Positions 12,731 to 25,282 are shown, numbered from the stretch's first letter. The stretch: 64,000 nucleotides of DNA from Magnolia sinica (GCF_029962835.1 NC_080577.1:5208001-5272000); one strand, 5' to 3'. Numbers and translations: made by a program. Notes: generated by a model not told the origin, from the sequence alone.

Positions 12731-12931
12731 TCACGTCTGGCGTATTTCAGAAAGACAGGCGTTTGGAGGGGCGTTGCTTATCTTGTTGGAGTCTCCCATC
12801 ACAGAAATCTCGGTCAGCCCCATCTCTCCCTTTGCTTTTCTCGCTTCCATCAGATTCTTCGTTGATTTATAGAACGTGGCGTACAATATCAACTGGGCCA
12901 GCCCGAACAATGCCCCCAGACCGTTTGGAAT
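12731..12931 (-). CDS. SWEET coding exon 5 (last) with stop
   Basis: The acceptor ttggttggcag precedes. It encodes [20 protein letters not shown] (helix 7), then a hydrophilic cytosolic tail of about 45 residues ([20 protein letters not shown] and on, ending SEIRQT) and TGA at 12733-12731. Confidence 0.94.
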   Translation of the reverse strand: MPNGLGALFGLAQLILYATFYKSTKNLMEARKAKGEMGLTEISVMGDSNKISNAPPNACLSEIRQT

Positions 12932-15900
12932 CTGCCAACCAACAATTGTTAATTACCACTGCAAATGCACCGCACGTGTGTGAAATCCAAGACGTTCATG
13001 AGGTGGGCCAGAGAATGTAAATGGTTGGTTATACCTTTTTCTTGCTGTCCATCTATGGTACATGTCGGTACGCCCGATGGACGTTCACTATAGGGCCTTC
13101 TTGATTAAAGGTCTAGTCTTTCACACGTGTAATGTAGCGTGGCACATGCAACTGTATTGCTTGCCACGTGGAAGCATAGATGAACGATCGGGTACTTCTA
13201 ACCGTTTGATCGCTGGCCTACTAGTGAACCTCAACTAAAGCTACGGACTTAATCATGCCCACAGAAAAGTCCGTTGATGTGGGGTTATCATGGATTCAAC
13301 GGTCCAGATGGAAGGGCATGCGTGCATAGACGGATGCTTATAGCTTGTAATGTCATATCCTAGCTGTGACATGGATCCTGAACTGTATCCGTGGATGGGT
13401 GTATGTGGGCCCCACCAAAACAGGTCGACCATTCATTTCATGAAATATAAGTCCACAGACTACCGAACTAGAACCTTAGTCCATTTCGATTGATGGACAA
13501 GACATGAGCTTGCATCCATGAGTTAGAATGGATCGGGTCTGGGTCAACCCGAACCCAGCTCGTTTATGAAACAGGATGCAAACCTGACCCACGACCCATT
13601 ACTCTGTGGCCGGATCCGACCCATTGAAATCGAACGAGCCCAAGTCCAAGCCCGACCCAACCCATTTATTTGTAATTGGGCCAAGCTCAATCGATTAGTC
13701 CAATCCGACATGATCAGATCAAAATATGGGGCTAAAGGTATGAACCGCCTAGCCCAGTTAGTGGACACATACACCACGTGTATTATCTTGGTTTGTTTTT
13801 TTGGGTCAGGTCCGGTCATCTGACCCACCCCACTGACAGTTAAGACTCGGTGACTCAGACTGACTCGTCCAGCCCAACTCACCCAAGTGGGAGGGTTGAC
13901 TCGTCTGGTGACTCATTGTATCAAACCGGGTTGGGTTGAACTGATTGTGAGTTGACTCGGATGAGTCACTGATGACTCGCGTACCAACCCAACTTATTGC
14001 AATCCATACTTGCATCCTCCTACAGCTTACCTAAAATAGGTGGGCCCAACCTACCCTGATGTTGTTTCCTTATTGCAAGGATGAGCCTGGGCTTTGATAT
14101 ATAGTGATGGACTCGCCCGGCCCGGCCCATTTGATAGAATGCTATGGTACGAGAAGGGACAAAAGGAGGATTATGGTATTTTAACCGTGATGAAGAGGTC
14201 AAAGCGGATAAGTGCGTAGGCCGTCCAGCAAACTCCGTTGGCGAAGGACGCAAGAGAGATGAAGAAGGGCATAAACTCCACGCTCCTTGTGCGGATTACC
14301 ATTTTCTGTACACATCAGAACCACACACACCTGCATTAGACATGCATGACTTAACGTTGATGGCCTTACCCAATCATGGAGCGAAACTCCCAGCCGTCTG
14401 ATTGTGAACAACCATCGAATTGGTTGCCACGTGGTCTTTCCCATGACCAGTAGCCACACGATAGAAAATCCGACAGCTGAGAATATATCCAACACCATGT
14501 GTGGGTTCTAATGACGTCGATACTACATGTAGTTCACACATATCCGCTTCTACCCAACTACGTGATGATCTAGACCGTTCGAATGGAAGGTCCCATCTTG
14601 TGGTCCGAATAGCAAGAGTCTGACTGGTCAAAGATCCCATCCAAATCAAGGCGTGTTAGAAACTACATTTATTGACCGTTGTTTCTATATCACTTTGAAC
14701 GAACGGTAAGATCGAATTTTTAGGTGGCCCATCAAAGGTGGGACGTTGTAGATGAAGGGCTGAACCATCACGTGTTGGGCAGACGGCTACCAGGTTAGGT
14801 GAGTCTCGGTAGAATTTTCAGTGGATAACGTGTTTTACAAACTACTTCCAAAGCATGTATATATCGATACGTGTAAGCGTGCGTAAACACGTGTACCGGC
14901 ACATCGAATTGCATGCTGACAAGACACTCTGCACGTGTGCACAGAAAAGAGTGTACCATGAACTTGTACATCTTAGCGGGAATTCAGGTTCTTGCGCGCG
15001 CATGAGCAAAAACATATTTCCAAGTGGCTGTGCAAAGAATTCCGACCCACAGCTCGCTGATCCAAACCGTTAATCTGATTTGGCCCATCACCAACGGGTT
15101 ATCCGATTAGCAATTCTAGAGTATGAATTTCTAACCTTGGGATGATAGTCTGCAAAGATACGGTTACATCTTCCCAACTCCAATATTTCCAAGCGATCCA
15201 CCACCCAAAGTGGGTCCACCAGATCAACGGTTGGATCACTAAGCCTTGGTCCCTCTCTAAGGAACCCCACGGTTTATCAAACTATATATGCCGGTTGATG
15301 CTCAGGACTCTATACTTCCCCAAGCATCTAGAAAGCGCTTCACATCCCATGCATGCATTGCAGCAAAACTACCTGAAATGATGCCGATCGTGTAGTGAGG
15401 CGCTCACCACCCTTTACGGTGATGGGGTCAACCGTTATGTATGCGTTTTATCCACTCCGTCCATCTGTTTTTCCAGCTCATTTTAGGGCATTATTCAAAA
15501 ATTAAAGCTCGAGTGAACCAAAACACAGGAAAAAGTGGAGATAATGTTGTCCACCGTTGAAACATTCCTAGGGCCCACAGTGATAATTATTTTTCATCCG
15601 TCCTGTTCATAAGGTAACACAGACCTGTATGAAGTTAAAAATCAAATATCATCTTGATCCACAACACCTTTGGTCCCCACGAAGTTTTCAACGGTCCAAA
15701 CTATTTCCTGTGGCGTGGCCCACTTGAGCTTTGGATGTATTTAAATATTGGTACCGTGGCTTAAAATGATCTAGGAAAAAGATGGACGGTGTGGATAAAA
15801 CAGATACATCACGTTGGACCCCACAGAATCTTCACACCACCGTAAAGGGTGGTGAGCGTCTCACCGCACAATCGCTGAAAGTACAGGCATCTACCGCTTC

Positions 15901-17563
15901 TAGCTAAACGCCAAACACCACTAAAATTTCAAAATCATACAGCAAATACATTCCAAAAATAGCATCACACACCATGAATGCATATCCAAACACACGTGTT
16001 GACACGAATGCAAACATCATGCATGCATGCGACGCATCAAGCACAAGGCTCACTTCGATCGACTGCCAGTGAACCGCCCATGGCCCATCCATGCTACGAA
16101 GTATAGGTGGTCCTAAGGTTGTCCAATCTGGACCGTCGATTCACAAATTGGACAGTTGATGGTACACTGAAAGAGCAATCTAGCATTTGATTTGTACGGT
16201 CCAGATAAAAAGAAAAAGAAAAGCCCACTTGAGGCTGGCTCAGCCCACAGTAGAAGCTACAAACGTGCACTCAAGCAGACGTGCCAATATGGGAATATAG
16301 GATTAGATATTCTCGCTCAAAAATCAGGCCGTTCCACTCATCAGCAGCCCACGGTATACAAAACAAACGGACGGCTTAAAAAGATTTATTTCTAGCCATC
16401 CATTGGTTTCTTTACACCGCGCAACCGGAAGAGTCAAACGGTAAGTTTTTAGTACAGCATATGATCTAAACCGTGCATCTCATCTATCTGAAGGCTCAGA
16501 TCTAGCACATTTACCCCATATTGGCACGTACGATCGAATGAAGATAGGCGGGCTCTACACGCGCGTCAGCTTAGCAAACCTCTACCACGAATATTCATAC
16601 GTTAAGTGGTATTCCAAGTATCGTGGTCCACGAAAAATGGGGACCACGAGTTAGGATGTAGGGATTCAGGACCGTACATCCGAATGTACTGTATAGTGGC
16701 GATGAACCATGATCGTCAATTGCTCGACGAGCCGAAAATCACCTCCATGCAACAAAAGGCACATGCAAGCAAAGCGACAAATCTCGCTGAAAATAAAATA
16801 TTTTAAAATATTTATCATAAATTACTAAATAATTTTAGAAATCGAATTTAAAATATTTATCATAAATTACTAAATATTTATCAAGATTTTCCCGTTAAAA
16901 TCTTGATAATAAGCGATAAATTCCCGAAAAATAAAAACATCCGAGAACATGGAAATATCGCGTGAAGACTAACCATGACTGATAACGGCGCAACATACAT
17001 GAGCGTCCCGAACAAGACGCAAAAGCTCCCGACAATCAGAGACCGTCGCTCGTGCGTGTGAGCGAGCGAGAGAACAAGGGCAGCCACGACTCCCACGAAT
17101 GTAGCTTCCAGGAGAAACATCAGGAAGACCCACATCCTCTTCTTCCCATCAGAGTAGAAGAGGAAGAGCAAGATGTAGATAAGCTCAATAAGGAAACCTG
17201 AGCCGTTGATGGTTATGACCAGCATGCTGTGAGGGTGGACCAACGGTATCCCATACAGTACCCACAGCATGCAGTTGAGAATAGTAGCCAGATATGGGGC
17301 TGGTGAGAACTGCTGGACCGACCCTTTCTTCCATATATTATAAAAAGTAGGCCTGAAACTCATCAAAAGATATAAATAAATAAATAAAATCATTTAAATT
17401 CAAAAAAATTATTGCATGAAGGTATCTGTTTTTTTTTTTTTTGCCGTAGTATTGAAATGCATGCTTACACAGGAGATAGGAAGAGCCAAAATGATATTAT
17501 GTTTCCTGCAATAGAGAAAGCCCATATCATTTTCGAATGAGAGAGAAAGAAGGAAAGAAAGAA

Positions 17564-17628
<65 letters not shown>

Positions 17629-18343
17629 CAGAAGCTACGCACATACATACATGGTTAGAGACATTCATGCATACAATTCAATAAAAAAATAAAAAAAAAA
17701 TAAAAAGCTACCTAGGATGGCATATCTATGAAGGAAAAAGACCTACCATCAATAACCTAAAAAATGCAATTTTCTATAGAAATTAAAAAAAAAAAAACAA
17801 CAATATGATTTTCCGTTGTATTTTGAAACAAAAAAAAAAACATAGTGTTCCAATCAAAATGGCAAAGATGTACTTCACAATTGAAAAAAAAAGAAGAAAA
17901 GGAGAAAGCATCCCAACATCATCTTCCCGTTGAAAAATAAGAAAAGACCCACCAATTCAAATACCCATATGGGAAATGATTCAATACTAATCGTTTACAC
18001 CGAAATTTTAGTAGTTAGATCACTTAGTCTCCAGAAAACAAAACCACGAGCAAAATGAGAGCTACCCGTTTTCGGTTGTAAATTTTGAATTTGGATCTTT
18101 TAATTATTAAAAAAAAAAAAAAAAAAAACTAATCTCATTTCACTCTTCTCATTCTCCTCCAACTCATCTCTGTCAATGGAATCACCATCTTATTGAGAAA
18201 TTAGAAAGAGCACCCAAAAAAAATACAAACATACGTACATTACATCAACTTCTTTAATAACCCAATACAGCTAAGCTTAACATACATCCATTCCACCCAC
18301 CTAAAATGCCAACCACAGTCCGAGCTGCTTCTGCAGAAACCAT
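12731..18343 (-). CDS. SWEET: SWEET bidirectional sugar transporter (MtN3/saliva family), complete
   Basis: Five coding exons read on the minus strand: 18343-18301, 17505-17469, 17352-16974, 14305-14186 and 12931-12731. They total 780 bases, giving 259 residues and a TGA stop. All borders are GT-AG and phases agree. The protein begins [16 protein letters not shown] and contains both MtN3 triple-helix bundles: [35 protein letters not shown] and [12 protein letters not shown] in the first, [30 protein letters not shown] and [17 protein letters not shown] in the second. This fits seven membrane helices. SWEETs move sugars down their gradient across the plasma or vacuolar membrane. Resemblance is greatest to clade II (SWEET4/5-like), usually hexose transporters, but substrate and clade are inferred. 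The 37- and 120-base exons match the usual SWEET sizes, while the intron normally found in the middle of the 379-base exon is absent. Intron 3 carries a foldback element. Confidence 0.95.
14186..14305 (-). CDS. SWEET coding exon 4, 120 bases, second MtN3 domain
   Basis: The exon follows acceptor tgtacag and ends before donor gttaaa. It encodes [20 protein letters not shown], then [20 protein letters not shown], the characteristic start of the second SWEET repeat. It is open but has no Met-to-stop ORF, so it was found by reading codons across the splice sites. Confidence 0.94.
15385..15874. mobile_element. Foldback element family F1 inside SWEET intron 3
   Basis: The outer inverted arms are near-perfect: cgctcaccaccctttacggt at left (15401-15420) pairs with accgtaaagggtggtgagcg at right (15839-15858). 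The F1 core is inverted inside them: ttttatccactccgtccatc at 15446 against gatggacggtgtggataaaa near 15781-15800. It is non-coding and would lie within the SWEET pre-mRNA. Confidence 0.8.
17469..17505 (-). CDS. SWEET coding exon 2, 37-base microexon
   Basis: The acceptor tctctattgcag precedes and the donor gtaagc follows. It encodes (G)[11 protein letters not shown](V), the start of the first transmembrane helix. A long pyrimidine-rich tract (reverse complement of the GA repeat 17540-17626) lies just upstream of the acceptor in the transcript. Confidence 0.93.
17540..17626. repeat. GA/CT microsatellite in SWEET intron 1
   Basis: An imperfect GA-rich tract is followed by an uninterrupted GA run of more than 45 bases. 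In the SWEET transcript it reads as a CU-rich tract beginning about 35 bases upstream of the acceptor for the 37-base exon. Confidence 0.9.
18301..18343 (-). CDS. SWEET coding exon 1
   Basis: The start ATG is at 18343-18341. The exon encodes [14 protein letters not shown] plus the first base of the next Gly codon, then the donor gtgggtgg. This is the standard SWEET N-terminus and exon border (G|GN.ISF), which supports this start over later Met codons. Confidence 0.92.
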
Positions 18344-18984
18344 GGCTACAACAAACCAAAGAAAACGAGCAAAATACAAGAAAAAAAAAGAAGGCCTACT
18401 AAGGTGTGTATCCAAAACTAGACTATGAACATTTCATGCGGTAGGAGAAATGGATATTATATAGAGGATAGAGAGACTTTCATCTCTATCTTTTTATCCA
18501 AAGCTTTAAAATCTGGTTGGTTGGGGTATGACATGTAATGGCGCGTGTAGAGTGAGAAAACACGTTGAGAGAGCGAGGTTTTAATAGGAGAGAGATAAGA
18601 AGGTGGCACTGGCTTCAAGGTCTGCCTTTTCTTTTCTTTTTCGAAAGCCCTAGTGGAGCGGTTTTAAATGACAGTTTCAGATAGTGATATGTTTATATTT
18701 AGAGGCATTAGCCATTTTCCTTACTCTTGCATTTATGGGAAGTTAGTAATGCCAGTAGGAAACCTACTTCCCCTCAATTTGCGTTACGATCTTATCCACT
18801 CCACTCGTATGCATTGATGATCAGATCAGGGCCATATGTGACACGTGTGGGCCAGCATGTAAGAGATTTGGCCAGTTGTCATGTGGGGTCCACCGTTAAG
18901 ATAAAATTAGCCAGTGTGTCGAGTCAACAATGTCTTGCATGTAATTTGAAAAGGGCGCCTGCAAGGGAGCTCCTGTAAGTGTTA

Positions 18985-19440
18985 GCTCTGTGGTGCCCTC
19001 TGTGATGTCAGCGTGAAATCTACTCCGTTCATCAGTTTTATCAGCTCATATTAGGGTATGAGCCCGAAAGTTAGATTGATTCGAAATTCGAGTTGGACAT
19101 ACCACAAGAAAGAGTCGGAATTTAACGGCCAGCACTGAAACATTTTTGGGGCCACGAAAGTTTTGGATCAGGCTCATATTTTTTTATTTCTGTTCATACG
19201 TGTACAAATAATCTTATGAATAGATATGATGGCATATAAAAGTCAAGCTGACCCCAGGAAGGTTTCAATGGTGGGAATTTCCGGTCCCAATGTTACTTTA
19301 GTGTGGCCCACTTGTTTTATATCTGCCCACTTGATTTTAGATTCTGGCACTAACATAATCTGGATAAAATGATGGACGGAGTGGATTTCACACTGACATT
19401 GCGGGTGGACCCCACAGAGCGTACTCCTACAGGGGCTACT
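18985..19440. mobile_element. Foldback element family F1
   Basis: Left core (gtgatgtcagcgtgaaatc, then tactccgttcatcag) and right core (gatggacggagtggatttcac) are inverted copies. Outer arms with ctcctgta and tacag-type motifs pair less perfectly. It is non-coding and diverged. Confidence 0.6.
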
Positions 19441-20184
19441 GGTATACGGCGTGACAGGAAATTTCTTTTCATATGGAGGTTGAGAATTGCTAATTCCACA
19501 CGCGTGTGAGAGCCGTACACATCCAAGCGCCCTCGCACGTGTCATAATGTGAAACATGTGAGAGATCTGAGCATTCCATCAGGTGAGCCACACTGTTTAG
19601 ATCTTCTGGGTACAAATCGGGCCATTCGACATCCACCTGCGTATTAAAACAAATGGATGGCCAGAAAAAAAAAAGCCGTCATCTTTACTTTCCACGTCGT
19701 GGCCCACCGAGAAAGTGAAATTATCTGATCTTGAGGCACATGAGTCAACCCCTACGAAAATCTCCGATGTCAAGCACATGTTTCATATTTGCACGTGTGG
19801 CCGCCGAACGTGAATGCGTATTGCTTTGCCCGCGCGTGGATTAACAAGGCTCATGCTTGTGCTGTCACCAACTTGGGTGGCGCCAGTTCAGCACGAATGT
19901 AGAGACGATCAGATGAGCAGAGGCGTCCATTTTCTGGACACCACCATAGACAAGCCATACTAACAAACTTGGATTATCGGGTGATTCTGACCATTGATTT
20001 GTTTTTCTAAATGTAGACATAGAAAAATCAGTCTTTCAGATTGATTAGGTGGGCCCATCAGCTCAGATCTTGCTGCTCCGGTTAGTATTCTGATTTACAG
20101 GAGCATGCTAGCATCAGTACAATAGGTTTTTAAGGACCTAAATTTTCGAAACACTTGTGGTAAGGAGCCTATGAAACAAAAATC

Positions 20185-20620
20185 TTTGTGGGCCCACCAT
20201 GATGTCCGTGTGAAATCCACTCTGTCCATCATTTGAGCCAGATCATGTTAGGTAAAGCGTCCAAAAATTAGGCTGATATAAAACTCAAGTGGGGCACACT
20301 AAATGGAATGGTGGGGATGGGGACTCCCAAAATTGAAACCTTTTACGGACCACCCAAGTTTTTTTTGGGGCTGTTACTTGTATTTTTTTACCTCATCCTG
20401 GTGGGATCACCTCCTGAATGGGTTGGATGGAATGTAAACATTATGGCGGGGCCAGGGAAGGTTTCAATGATGGCAGACCCCATATCCACTATTTCCTGTG
20501 GTGTGGACGATTTGAGTTCTCTATCTGTCTCATTTTTGGGATCTCATCATAACGAAATCTAAGTAAACTGATGAATGGAGTGGATTATATAAAGACATTT
20601 CAATGGGTCCCACAAAGCTT
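20185..20620. mobile_element. Foldback element family F1
   Basis: ggcccaccatgatgtccgtg followed by aaatccactctgtccatcat at left pairs with gatgaatggagtggattata at right (20571-20590). The interior has the family's gcccaccacc and ccatcc-related blocks. Non-coding. Confidence 0.6.
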
Positions 20621-21294
20621 CGTGTTACCCGAACACCCATGAAGGTGTTGCAGGAAAATCGAGTACCTCCCTACAACTTAGATTCGCGTCCGGATGTTAA
20701 GGCCAGAGCGGGTCTCTCGCGTCCTACCCAAGGAAAATCTCTAGAGCAATCAGAACTGTCGATCTTGTGGGCCACCGTATGGAAAGGCCATAGCCTAAAA
20801 TCGATGTGATAATCCCATATATTAGATTATTGTAATTTCTGCTCGTTGCACACACACCATTGCTCTTTTCCAGATTTTTTTTTTCGCTTGACTTATTCTT
20901 TCCATCCATTTCCTGACCACTAATGTGATGGCTAGTGAAGTCCGATTTCTGTGATTTTTTATCAATAGCACATTGTCATGGTAGTCCACCTGATCAACGA
21001 TTCCGATTGCGACATACCAGTTCCAGGTATCAATGGAGATGGCACTGACTAGCTAGCCTCCATCTCCAGCAGGTTCTCCGAACCATTTGCATGCAGGGCA
21101 AATGGAAGCTCATGAATCATGACAATTGCAAAGAGTTTATTTCGCGTGTCGAGATTCGGCGGCCAGCTTGCGTCTCTCCGTGGGGTCCACAAGCACAGAT
21201 GGTCCAGAAATTGGAACCGTCCATCTTCTGAGTGCTGCCTTACTTGAGGGAGCCGGATTGTGTATGGTGACCCCAACACCACCGATATCCCTGC

Positions 21295-21905
21295 TGACCT
21301 GACTACGTGGGCCCGTGATATATGTGCTTTATCCATACCATTTATCCATTTTCCAACCCATTTTAGGGCATGAGTAGAAAATTGAAGCATATCCAAAGTG
21401 TTGTTTATTTTATATATATATATTCACACACGCACGCACCCCACACACTCACGCTAGTGGAGTTTCACCACCTATGGGTAGTTGAACCCACCACGACCGG
21501 GTGTTGAAACTCTTGAGAGTCTACCACCCGAGCAAGAGTAAGGACCCTTCTCACTTATTTTAATTTTCATATCCAAAGCTTAAGTGGCCACATCACAGGA
21601 CACAGTGAATATTGAATGATCTACCGTTGAAAATTTCTTGGGGCTCACATAAGTTTTAAATCAAGTTGATATTTAAGGTTTTCCTTTATCTATGCTTATG
21701 CCTGTGACCTTATTAATAGGTTGGATGGTAAATAAATATCATGGTGGATCATAAGACGGTTTAGGCCAATATTGCAACTGTTCGTGTGGTGTAGTCCACT
21801 TGAGCCGTGGATGTGCTTCAATTTTGGGTTCATGCCCTAAAATGATCTGTCAAAACTGATGAAGACAGGATAAAACACAAACATCACGGTGGGCCCCACA
21901 GTCCG
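21295..21905. mobile_element. Foldback element family F1 interrupted by a SINE-like insertion
   Basis: The left arm ctttatccataccatttatc (21329-21348) pairs with a diverged right arm in which gatctgtcaaaactgatgaa lies near 21845, and the element ends near the copy of the gggccccac motif at 21892-21900. It is split at 21399-21567 by a SINE-like element flanked by an 11-base target duplication. Confidence 0.65.
21399..21567 (-). mobile_element. SINE-like retroposon S1, copy 1, with target site duplication
   Basis: The insertion is flanked by catatccaaag at 21388-21398 and 21568-21578. Read on the minus strand it starts near gggtccttactc, has an A-box-like tgctcgggtggta and a B-box-like gggttcaactacc, and ends in an A/T-rich tail. 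Related copies lie at 27098-27229 and 39748-39871 in the same orientation. The tRNA-derived SINE class is inferred from these features. Confidence 0.7.
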
Positions 21906-22139
21906 CCACCAGGGCAAGTCGCTTCCTGCTATAGTGTAGTAATCACAATTGCAAAAGATCATAGTCTTTGATTTTCGTAGTTGAATGCAAGCCGTTAAAA
22001 ATGTTATTTCCAATGTCCACGTTGGAATCTACCGTTCAGCTAAAAAATTCTTAGAGGGGCCCATTGAAAGTAGTTTCCGGAACATGGGCGGTTCCGATCA
22101 TTAGAACATCTAAGAACGTGGGCCCTAATTAGAAGTCCT

Positions 22140-22237
22140 GAGGTATCTCAACTCTCTCTCTCTCTTTCTCTCTCTACCCTACACACAATAAACACGAGTG
22201 GCAAGCAGCTTCTGAGACACAAACAAACACACACTCC

Positions 22238-22274
<37 letters not shown>

Positions 22275-22423
22275 TCACTCACCCATCCGCACGTATACTC
22301 ACATATACATGGACATACATGCTCACGTGCACGCTTTCTATTCGGTATCTGTCTCATTCAGGAGCATGCACAACCACGTGCACCCTCTTTCTCACGTGCT
22401 CACAATCACGTTCACAAGTACCG

Positions 22424-22455
<32 letters not shown>

Positions 22456-22600
22456 ACATATGCACGTATGTGAACACACGAACACACAAGCTCCACTTTC
22501 TCATACAACAGACACGTGTACACGCATAAACATGCGCACCAATACAGACGCTCCCTCACACAATGCACACGCGCGTACAAACTCGAAATCGTCTACGACA
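22140..22600. repeat. Low-complexity CT and CA-rich region
   Basis: Runs of (ct)n at 22150-22175, 22240-22267 and 22425-22442 alternate with acacac tracts and several cacgtg hexamers. Open frames across it are repetitive Ser/Leu or Arg/Glu and Cys/Val strings and are not credible proteins. Confidence 0.75.
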
Positions 22601-25282
22601 CTTGTTTTATGCAGCTGCGTAAAACACCCTGCCGATAAATGTCGTCCACCATGTAGTACATGTAAATCCACCCCGTCCATCAGTTGAGAACTCTTATTTG
22701 AAACGTACAAACCAAAGATCAGCCCAATAAAAATCTCCTATATCCTGCAACAATAGGAAAAATGTAAAATTGCTCCTAAAACCTCCAAATTCGCACGGTG
22801 TGGCCCACCTTGGTTTGTATCACGATAATTTTTGTGTCTTTCACTTCATAATGGTGAGTTACACATGATTAAAGGGTTTGATGAAATATACACACCATGG
22901 AGGTCCCACACACAAACCTATGGTTGGCATTCCATACCCATTGTTCCCGGTTGCGGAGCCCACCTCGAGTACAGAACATATGAACAGAGTGGATTTTACG
23001 TATATAATTGGTGGGCCCACAGAGCTTGGTAGGGTAAAACAAGTGCTGACTTTCACGGACTAGGGCTAGGAAAAAAAAAAAACAAGAGAGAAAAAGTACT
23101 TTTGTGATTGATGTAAGATGCTCCACCTCTCCTTTGTAGTGGACACTTGACCATTTTCCTTTTATCTCTACCATCTAAATCATGCTTCCTTTCGACCATT
23201 TTGACAAAATGGGGTAGCTTTCTTTTCTTGTGGGCCTTACTCAATTTGTCAATGGTTTATCTGGCTTTCCTTGCAATTATAGAACTCTTGAGGGTATATT
23301 GCATCTCTCTCTCTCTAGCTTGGAAGTGGCACCGACTAGCCGGGCTAACCCACTTTGGGCCCGACAGTGAAGATCTCAAGGAATACAATTCGAGCTTGGG
23401 TTAGTTCTCTAGCTTAATAATATCTGGGCTCATGTAGGTCGAATATATTCTATTGTAAATGAACAATTATCTGTTGAGGTGGTGGATGGTGTGAAACTGA
23501 ACACTCAACTCACATGGTGGCTCACATCATGTTGGAGGGATACACAACTCATACCACAAACAGCCCTAATGAGAGAATATATATATAGTACAAGACCTTT
23601 AGTTCTCATATCATGTTAAACAAGTACTTCCTTCAAAACTTCGAACAGTTGAACGATGACATATCAATATATATCAAGCGACCTTAACACTCTAACAAGT
23701 ATGTATGGTGTGGCCTAGTTTTCCTAGCTAATTTGCAATCCTCTCTTTTACGATGTGCTTTATATAAATGGTACATATAGGAAGAGATGTTGATTTTGGT
23801 AGTGTTTCTTGATAAGAGACCAATGTATGTGGGAGTGGTGGGAGGCTTTGTATTTCTAATTTCTTTTGTTTTAACGAAAGAAAAAAGTTTCATGTTGTTG
23901 GCTTATAGACATAGCTATGTTCTCGAGTCACATAAATCTTTGCTTTAATCTCTTTTATTCTTTTTTAAAATTTGGGTTATGGTTTTGCTTTACCTACATC
24001 ATTTATATGTGAATATTTCTTTTACAATTTTTTCATTATTATCAACTTTAGTTATCTGAATCATTCACAAGTATATGATCACCAACCTATACCATTCGAA
24101 GAATATGGTAAACAATGATCTAGATCATTCAGTACAATAGGTAGACAAAAATCTTGACTGTTAATTTCAAGATGATAGACAGTGATACAGATCACCAATC
24201 CTTTCACCAATATGTGCAACGAGATGACCATATCTTAAAGGCATGTTCTTGATTTTTTTTTTTTTTTTTCACTTTTCTTATATATATAAGTTAAAAGGTC
24301 ATTAACTTAGATACGAAGGAAAGTGTTAAAACAGAAAAGACTCCTCGAAATGTAGTAACATATAAAGAAATTTTTTGGATGATCTCATATATATAGTTAA
24401 GCCAAAAACAGGTGGCGTTTCATAAAATACATCCCCCGACTCAGGGTTTATCATAAATGATGAACTTTTTCTCTCCTTTTCTCCATTGATGGATTAAACT
24501 AACATAAGTGACTCTATTTGCAGAGTTTTTACCAAAAACAGAAATGATGGCTCTAGAGCATGCTATCTAATTGTTATGTGTCACATTTCACTTGTGTATA
24601 ACATCCAACCCATCCACCACGTTTGCTCCATCATGCTTCACACTTAAGGAAAAAATTCAGTCCAATCCAATTATAAGTGGACCACACCATAAAAATATAT
24701 AACCACCCTAGAGAGGTTGGATGCACGGTTAAAAGACTCCTGGACGCAAATAGAATCATTCGGTCTGCCCAAGTCGGAGCTTAATGGGCCCAACTGGCCT
24801 GAGTGAGTCATCGTATCGAACGGTCGGATCCGGACCCAAATCCAAGTCGAGTCAAACGAGTCCATCAGACTCGTCCAAATCTTAAAAACATGGGTTACAG
24901 CTCATGGCTCATTGGTAGACAGTGCATTTCAACACTGAAGTCATGGGTTTGGAAGCTTGTGAGCTTGTATATACGAAATAATAATAATAATAATAATAGT
25001 CTTAAAACCAGGGGTGGATGACATAGGCACAGGACGTGGGTCCCCGTTCGTTCAGACGCTTGCAATAACCGTGCCGACTTCCGTATTTGGCAATTGGCAT
25101 GAGCTTTGCGTGCGCTTTCTCAAAATCTGAGATGGTCCAGTTATCAGATGGCCCACGCATGTATCTTGAATATAGACGGCTGGGGTTTTCTTTACGCCAT
25201 CCGTTTTTTCCGTACTAGTACGGTCCACCCGAAGAATATAGTCTCATTTATTGGACAGGGCATGTTCACGGGAAATGGGATT

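Noticed and set aside
12763-13020. Plus-strand open frame over the last SWEET exon
   Set aside because: It is the antisense shadow of the SWEET C-terminal exon, whose minus-strand reading matches the family exactly.
17465-17668. Minus-strand Ser/Leu repeat protein joined to the SWEET helix
   Set aside because: The Ser/Leu part is the GA microsatellite in an intron. The acceptor before GAAACATAAT and the separate ATG exon at 18343 explain the real N-terminus.
22148-22710. Several open frames on both strands in the CT/CA-rich spacer
   Set aside because: The translations are low-complexity strings produced by microsatellites, and no family resemblance or splice context was found.
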